A stretch of 64,000 bases of DNA from an uncultured Lachnospiraceae bacterium (lineage in GTDB: Bacteria; Bacillota; Clostridia; Lachnospirales; Lachnospiraceae): NCBI GenBank assembly GCA_910585545.1, contig CAJUFN010000002.1, positions 184,428 to 248,427 on the forward strand. Reading direction: 5' to 3'. Each line of letters starts with the position of its first letter. The stretch's first letter is position 1. This document shows positions 59,794-64,000 of this stretch, one piece after another. Below the pieces are notes generated by a model. It saw only the letters and a list, made by a program, of their open reading frames with translations, was not told where the DNA came from and did not search any database. The position numbers and the translations under genes are program-made.

Positions 59794-60666
59794 TCAAAGA
59801 ATCTGAGCAACTTCCTTAACTTCTGTTCCTTCAAAAAAATACTGCAAAATCTCCTGATAAGTTTTTTGCTCCTTCGCCATTTCGTTGGCAGTATACTGGC
59901 TCATACCAAGGCCATGCCCCACCCCTTTTGTCGTGATTCGAATCTTTCCTTCATATTCTTGTAATTCAAAGCTGCTGGATGGCAAACCATACTTTTCACG
60001 AAATGCTTCTCCGGTAAAACTCTCCTCTCCTTCCTTCACCTCTAAAATGTACCCTGCCGAATCTTTCGAGACAATCTCATATGCTTTTTTCGGCAGCATG
60101 ACCGTCTGTAACTGCGCCTTTGCTTCTATATCCTTCGGGCACTCCTTTGCCAACAGATACGGGTATTCCTCTGTTTGAAGCATTTCTTTTCCTGAACGTG
60201 TACTTCCATTACTTAACTGATGAAATGGTACATATGCAGGCTGTCCATTGTATGTCACAACCTGCCCTGCTGTACTCTCCCATGCATTTTGAAGTTTCTC
60301 GTAATTTTTCTTATAGGACTTTCCCCAATACTCCTCCATATGATTCTCCGTCCAATATCCCTCTTCAAAGACCACCTCTTTCCCATGCTCTGTCATTTGC
60401 TTATACACACTCGTCCGCACAAGCAGCGCCTGCGCTTTCAAAGCTTCTTCCTCATATGTAATATCCATCTCTTTTGCAAGAATCCCCATACAATATGTAT
60501 CCAGAGAAACTTCCGCCGTACCGTTCTTTTGCTTCACTTTGATATAGTCGTTTCCTATCTTTGCATTTGTCAGCACCGACGGTCCATTCAAAAATACTGT
60601 AATAATACACGGCAGCAAAATTACAATGATTAAAATAGAAACTAGTTGATTGCACTTCTGTCTCAT
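59794..60666 (-). CDS. spoIID: stage II sporulation protein D
   Basis: A 290-residue, membrane-anchored lytic transglycosylase that degrades septal peptidoglycan during engulfment. After one membrane segment (LVSILIIVILLPCIITVF) the SpoIID domain shows SLDTYCMGILAKEMDITYEE, YEEEALKAQALLVRTSVYKQ and the late ITTKGVGHGLGMSQYTANEM. The ATG at 60666 has a GGAGGG site; an upstream frame is not conserved. It heads the spoIID-spoIIQ pair. Confidence 0.93.
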   Translation of the reverse strand: MRQKCNQLVSILIIVILLPCIITVFLNGPSVLTNAKIGNDYIKVKQKNGTAEVSLDTYCMGILAKEMDITYEEEALKAQALLVRTSVYKQMTEHGKEVVFEEGYWTENHMEEYWGKSYKKNYEKLQNAWESTAGQVVTYNGQPAYVPFHQLSNGSTRSGKEMLQTEEYPYLLAKECPKDIEAKAQLQTVMLPKKAYEIVSKDSAGYILEVKEGEESFTGEAFREKYGLPSSSFELQEYEGKIRITTKGVGHGLGMSQYTANEMAKEQKTYQEILQYFFEGTEVKEVAQIL

Positions 60667-60783
60667 CACACACCCTCCATTATTACAATATATGAGTATA
60701 CATAATGAATATGCGTACAAGCCCCCAAATTGCTGTATTTTATACCTATCTCAAACGCAAAGAGAACATCTAACAATCAAATA

Positions 60784-60834
60784 AGCCGGCAGCTCATTCA
60801 TACGCATAAAGCAATATGAATGAACTGCCGACTC
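60784..60834 (-). terminator. terminator of glgP
   Basis: AGCCGGCAGCTCATTCATA and its near-complement at 60815-60834 form a long stem with one mismatch; the minus-strand read-out ends in TTATTTG. Confidence 0.85.
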
Positions 60835-60851
60835 TATATCTTTCGGAATTC

Positions 60852-63320
60852 TTATTTTACCTTATCAAGTTTCCAAATCTCTTTTGCATATTCTTCAATC
60901 GTTCTGTCAGATGTAAACTTACCACAGCTTGCAGTCTGAAGCAATGCCATCTTCGCCCATCTATCTTTATCCTTATATGCTTCTTCTACTCTCTTCTGAG
61001 CTTCTGCATAAGAGCGGAAGTCTTTTAAGATAAAGTAGCGGTCTGCCGGATCAAATCCCTGGCGGTTCAGCAATGACTCATACAATTCTCTGTAAAGCTC
61101 TGGATTGCCGCAAGAATATGTTCCGTCTACCAACTGGTCTACAACACGTTTGATTTCATGATCATGGTTGTAAATCTCGCGTGGCTCATATCCTCCATGG
61201 TTCTCATAATTGATAACCTCATCGGAGCTTAATCCGAAGATGAATGCATTTTCCATGCCTACTTCTTCTACGATTTCAACGTTCGCACCGTCCATTGTAC
61301 CGATTGTCGGAGCACCATTTAACATGAATTTCATATTACCTGTTCCGGATGCCTCTTTGGAAGCCGTAGAAATCTGCTCACTGACATCTGCGGCTGCAAA
61401 AATCCATTCTGCATTAGATACACGGTAGTCCTCAATAAATACAACCTTCAATTTTCCGTTGATGCTGCGGTCATTGTTGATTACATCGCCAACAGAATTG
61501 ATCAATTTAATAATCTGTTTTGCACGGATATATCCTGCGGATGCCTTTGCACCAAAGATAAATGTTCTTGGGTAGAAGGACATTTCCGGATGTTCTTTAA
61601 TCTGGTTATATAAATACATTACGTGCAGAATATTAAGAAGCTGACGTTTGTATTCATGGAGACGTTTTACCTGTACGTCAAAGATAGAATTCGGGTCGAT
61701 TTCTACACCGTTATGCTCTTTGATGTATTTTGCAAGACGTACTTTATTTTTATATTTGATTTCCATGAATTCTTTTGTTGCTTTCTTGTTATCTGCAAGC
61801 GGTTTCAATTTTTCCATCTGTGCAAGGTCTGTGATCCAGCCGTCACCGATGTGTTTTGTTACCCAGTCTGCAAGTAACGGATTTCCGTGAAGTAAGAAAC
61901 GTCTCTGTGTAATACCGTTTGTCTTATTGTTAAATTTATCCGGCATCATCTCATAGAAATCTTTTAATTCCTGGTTTTTCAGGATTTCTGTATGCAGTCT
62001 TGCAACACCGTTTACAGAGTACCCTGCTGCGATCGCAAGATGCGCCATTTTCACCTGACCATCGTAGAGAATAGCCATTTTTCTTACTTTTTCTTCATTG
62101 CCCGGATACATTTCGCGAATCTTGATCACGAAACGGCGGTCAATCTCCTGTACGATCTGATATACACGAGGAAGAAGTTTAGAGAAAAGGTCGATCGGCC
62201 ATTTTTCCAATGCTTCTGCCATAATTGTATGGTTTGTATATGCACATGTCTTTGTGGTAACTTCCCATGCTTCATCCCATGATAAATCTTCCTCATCAAG
62301 AAGGATTCTCATAAGCTCTGCCACTGCTACCGTAGGATGTGTATCATTCATCTGAATAGTAACTTTTTCATAAAGTTTATGGATATCGTCATGTTCTCTC
62401 TTATATTTCGCAACGATTTCCTGTAAACTTGCGGATACGAAGAAATACTGCTGTTTCAGACGAAGCTCTTTTCCTGCATAGTGGTTATCGTTTGGATACA
62501 ATACTTCTGTGATTGTCTTTGCAAGGTTCTCCTGTTCTACGGCTTTATGGTAATTTCCGCGGTCAAACTCATCAAGACGGAAATCTGTGATTGCCTTTGC
62601 ATCCCAGATACGAAGTGTATTTACGATCTCATTCCCATAACCTACGATTGGCATATCATAAGGAATCGCCAATACAGAAGAATAGTTCTGCTGGATGAAA
62701 TGATTTCTTCCTGTCTTTTCATCCCAAGTTACCTGGATATCACCGCCGAAACGTACTTCTTTTGCATATTCATCACGGCGAACCTCAAATGGGTTGCCAT
62801 TTTTAAGCCAGTTATCCGGTGTCTCTACCTGATAACCATCTCTAATCTGCTGTTTGAACATACCAAAATGATAACGAATACCACAGCCGTATGCTGCATA
62901 GTTCAAAGATGCAAGTGAATCAAGGAAACATGCTGCAAGACGTCCAAGACCACCATTACCAAGCGCTGCATCCGGTTCCTGATCCTCAATTACATTAATA
63001 TCAAGTCCCATCTCATCCAACGCTTCTTTTACTTCTTTGTATTGGCAAAGATTGATCAGGTTGTTGCCAAGCGCACGCCCCATCAAAAATTCCATTGACA
63101 TATAATATACTGTCTTTGGATCCTGTTCTTTATATTTTTTCTGTGTCTCAAGCCAGTTGTCGATAATGATTTCTTTGATGGCATAGGAAACTGCCTGGAA
63201 AAGCTGCTCCTGTGTCGCCTCATCAATATTCTTACGGAATAAAGTTTTTACATTGTGCTCTACTTCTTTTTTAAATAATTTCTTGTCGAATGTACCTTTC
63301 AAATCTGCACTATAATACAT
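60852..63320 (-). CDS. glgP: glycogen/starch phosphorylase
   Basis: An 822-residue pyridoxal-phosphate enzyme that releases glucose-1-phosphate from alpha-1,4-glucans. Signatures include SMEFLMGRALGNNLINL, PDAALGNGGLGRLAACFLDS, YGCGIRYHFGMFKQQI, the tunnel histidine region MNDTHPTVAVAELMR, and the PLP-lysine site EASGTGNMKFMLNGAPTIG. It is long and complete. A TAGGAGGG site precedes the ATG, which lies ten bases after the ileS stop. Confidence 0.97.
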   Translation of the reverse strand: MYYSADLKGTFDKKLFKKEVEHNVKTLFRKNIDEATQEQLFQAVSYAIKEIIIDNWLETQKKYKEQDPKTVYYMSMEFLMGRALGNNLINLCQYKEVKEALDEMGLDINVIEDQEPDAALGNGGLGRLAACFLDSLASLNYAAYGCGIRYHFGMFKQQIRDGYQVETPDNWLKNGNPFEVRRDEYAKEVRFGGDIQVTWDEKTGRNHFIQQNYSSVLAIPYDMPIVGYGNEIVNTLRIWDAKAITDFRLDEFDRGNYHKAVEQENLAKTITEVLYPNDNHYAGKELRLKQQYFFVSASLQEIVAKYKREHDDIHKLYEKVTIQMNDTHPTVAVAELMRILLDEEDLSWDEAWEVTTKTCAYTNHTIMAEALEKWPIDLFSKLLPRVYQIVQEIDRRFVIKIREMYPGNEEKVRKMAILYDGQVKMAHLAIAAGYSVNGVARLHTEILKNQELKDFYEMMPDKFNNKTNGITQRRFLLHGNPLLADWVTKHIGDGWITDLAQMEKLKPLADNKKATKEFMEIKYKNKVRLAKYIKEHNGVEIDPNSIFDVQVKRLHEYKRQLLNILHVMYLYNQIKEHPEMSFYPRTFIFGAKASAGYIRAKQIIKLINSVGDVINNDRSINGKLKVVFIEDYRVSNAEWIFAAADVSEQISTASKEASGTGNMKFMLNGAPTIGTMDGANVEIVEEVGMENAFIFGLSSDEVINYENHGGYEPREIYNHDHEIKRVVDQLVDGTYSCGNPELYRELYESLLNRQGFDPADRYFILKDFRSYAEAQKRVEEAYKDKDRWAKMALLQTASCGKFTSDRTIEEYAKEIWKLDKVK

Positions 63321-63330
63321 GAATTCCCTC

Positions 63331-64000
63331 CTAAACTCTCTCTACACCTAAAGTTACTGCTTCTCCATTGATCTTCCACTCTTTTGTATATCCTGATGGA
63401 GTTGCTTTTGCGATTTCGACTGCCAATACTTCTTCGCCGATTTCACTGTTATATTTCTCAAAAATATTCTCTGCCTTTTCGCTTCCTTCGTATGTGACCT
63501 TAATCTTATCCATCACTTCAAAGTCTGCTTCTTTTCTCATCGTCTGCACTTTACTGATGATTTCTCTTACAAAACCTTCTTCCAAAAGATCCTCAGATAG
63601 ATTCGTATCAAGGACAACGGTGATTCCATTATCGTTCTCGGACACATATCCTTCCATTTGTGCAGTCTCAATCAGCAAGTCTTCACGGAATAATACCACT
63701 TCCTGACCGTTGATGTCAAGCTTTAATGCATCGGATGCATTCAATTCATCCATTGCCGTATTACCATCAACTTCAGAAAGAGCAGCTCTAATACCGCCAA
63801 GAAGCTTTCCGTATTTTGGTCCGACTGTCTTAAGCTGCGGCTTAAATGAGTAAGAAGTAAAGTCTCTTACGTCATCTGTAAATACGATTTCTTTTACATT
63901 TAATTCTTCTGCAACAATCTCCTGATAGAATACCGGAAGCGCTTTTGCTGCTTTTACAAACATCTTGCCGATTGGCTGACGATTCTTGATATTCGCAGTA
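63331..64000 (-). CDS. ileS: isoleucyl-tRNA synthetase, C-terminal part (cut by window end)
   Basis: The visible 223 codons continue beyond the window's right edge. The frame opens with TANIKNRQPIGKMFVKAAKA, the C-terminal anticodon-binding region of large bacterial/eukaryote-like IleRS, and ends with a small domain (TKEWKINGEAVTLGVERV). The end is intact and is followed at ten bases by glgP on the same strand. The catalytic part lies outside the window, so the assignment rests on the C-terminal sequence. Confidence 0.85.
   Translation of the reverse strand, partial: TANIKNRQPIGKMFVKAAKALPVFYQEIVAEELNVKEIVFTDDVRDFTSYSFKPQLKTVGPKYGKLLGGIRAALSEVDGNTAMDELNASDALKLDINGQEVVLFREDLLIETAQMEGYVSENDNGITVVLDTNLSEDLLEEGFVREIISKVQTMRKEADFEVMDKIKVTYEGSEKAENIFEKYNSEIGEEVLAVEIAKATPSGYTKEWKINGEAVTLGVERV

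Noticed and set aside
1..64000. CRISPR array, tRNA or rRNA genes
   Set aside because: No regularly spaced direct repeats and no tRNA or rRNA-like sequence were recognised; a covariance search (tRNAscan, Infernal) would settle this.

Overview
The window looks like a chromosomal segment of a low-GC, anaerobic, spore-forming Firmicute, most likely a gut Lachnospiraceae-type clostridium. The evidence is the clostridial set of genes: a 2[4Fe-4S] ferredoxin, a reverse rubrerythrin beside a PerR/Fur regulator, spoIID-spoIIQ, cwlD, a BofA-like protein, a Tad pilus locus with Flp1 pilin and a DUF5702 protein, a DUF6382 protein, and a TSCPD protein. Most genes lie on the minus strand. No rRNA, tRNA, CRISPR array, prophage or transposase gene was seen.

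Layout. 1-2.6 kb: a VanS-like kinase (cut by the window edge), its VanR-like regulator, and asnS. 2.7-3.03 kb: a compact type I toxin-antitoxin module. 3.1-8.0 kb: a large anchored protein with a degenerate C39-like end, a methyltransferase and a sugar-binding lipoprotein. 8.2-13.1 kb: ferredoxin, a MerR-type regulator, and the classic gdpP-rplI-dnaB cluster. 13.4-14.1 kb: a YhcG (DUF1016) nuclease remnant. 14.3-20.7 kb: aconitase, a CdaR/PucR-type regulator, pgi and pyk. 20.8-23.9 kb: a membrane protein, MTA/SAH nucleosidase, a Rpn/YhgA-like nuclease-family protein and a TSCPD protein. 23.9-26.3 kb: accessory DNA with two related hairpin repeats, two XRE regulators with membrane tails and two small secreted proteins. 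26.3-30.9 kb: an anti-sigma-like protein and an ECF sigma factor separated by murG, then a HIT protein, a soluble histidine kinase and a rhomboid protease.

30.9-32.9 kb: an RloA-RloB (AbiL-like) defence cassette with its own promoter, bounded by 36-bp direct repeats of the 3' end of the neighbouring DUF6382 gene. 32.9-41.1 kb: a Tad/Flp pilus operon read on the minus strand in the order tadZ, tadA, tadB, tadC, flp, DUF5702, TadE-like, prepilin peptidase, TadE-like, DUF6382. 41.2-47.6 kb: BofA-like, YaaL-like, dCMP deaminase, upp, rpiB, tsaC/sua5, cwlD and a GH18 glucanase. 48-53.8 kb: mecA, then a two-component system with a membrane accessory protein and a secreted C39-family peptidase whose promoters share direct repeats, then an AraC-type regulator that seems to have lost its sensor. 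54-64 kb: a thioredoxin-reductase-like flavoprotein without its redox cysteines, a DUF1858 protein, a DnaA-box cluster, an NlpC/P60 hydrolase behind a WalR-like box, perR and rubrerythrin sharing a candidate operator, a TrhA/hemolysin III protein, spoIIQ-spoIID, glgP, and the 3' end of ileS.

Functionally, most of the window is housekeeping: central carbon metabolism, replication, nucleotide salvage, envelope and sporulation. The most unusual parts are the rloAB cassette, the type I toxin-antitoxin module, the two families of dispersed structured repeats, and the operator shared by the two-component system and the C39 peptidase gene. All identifications come from reading the sequence and from memory of protein families; no database search was run.
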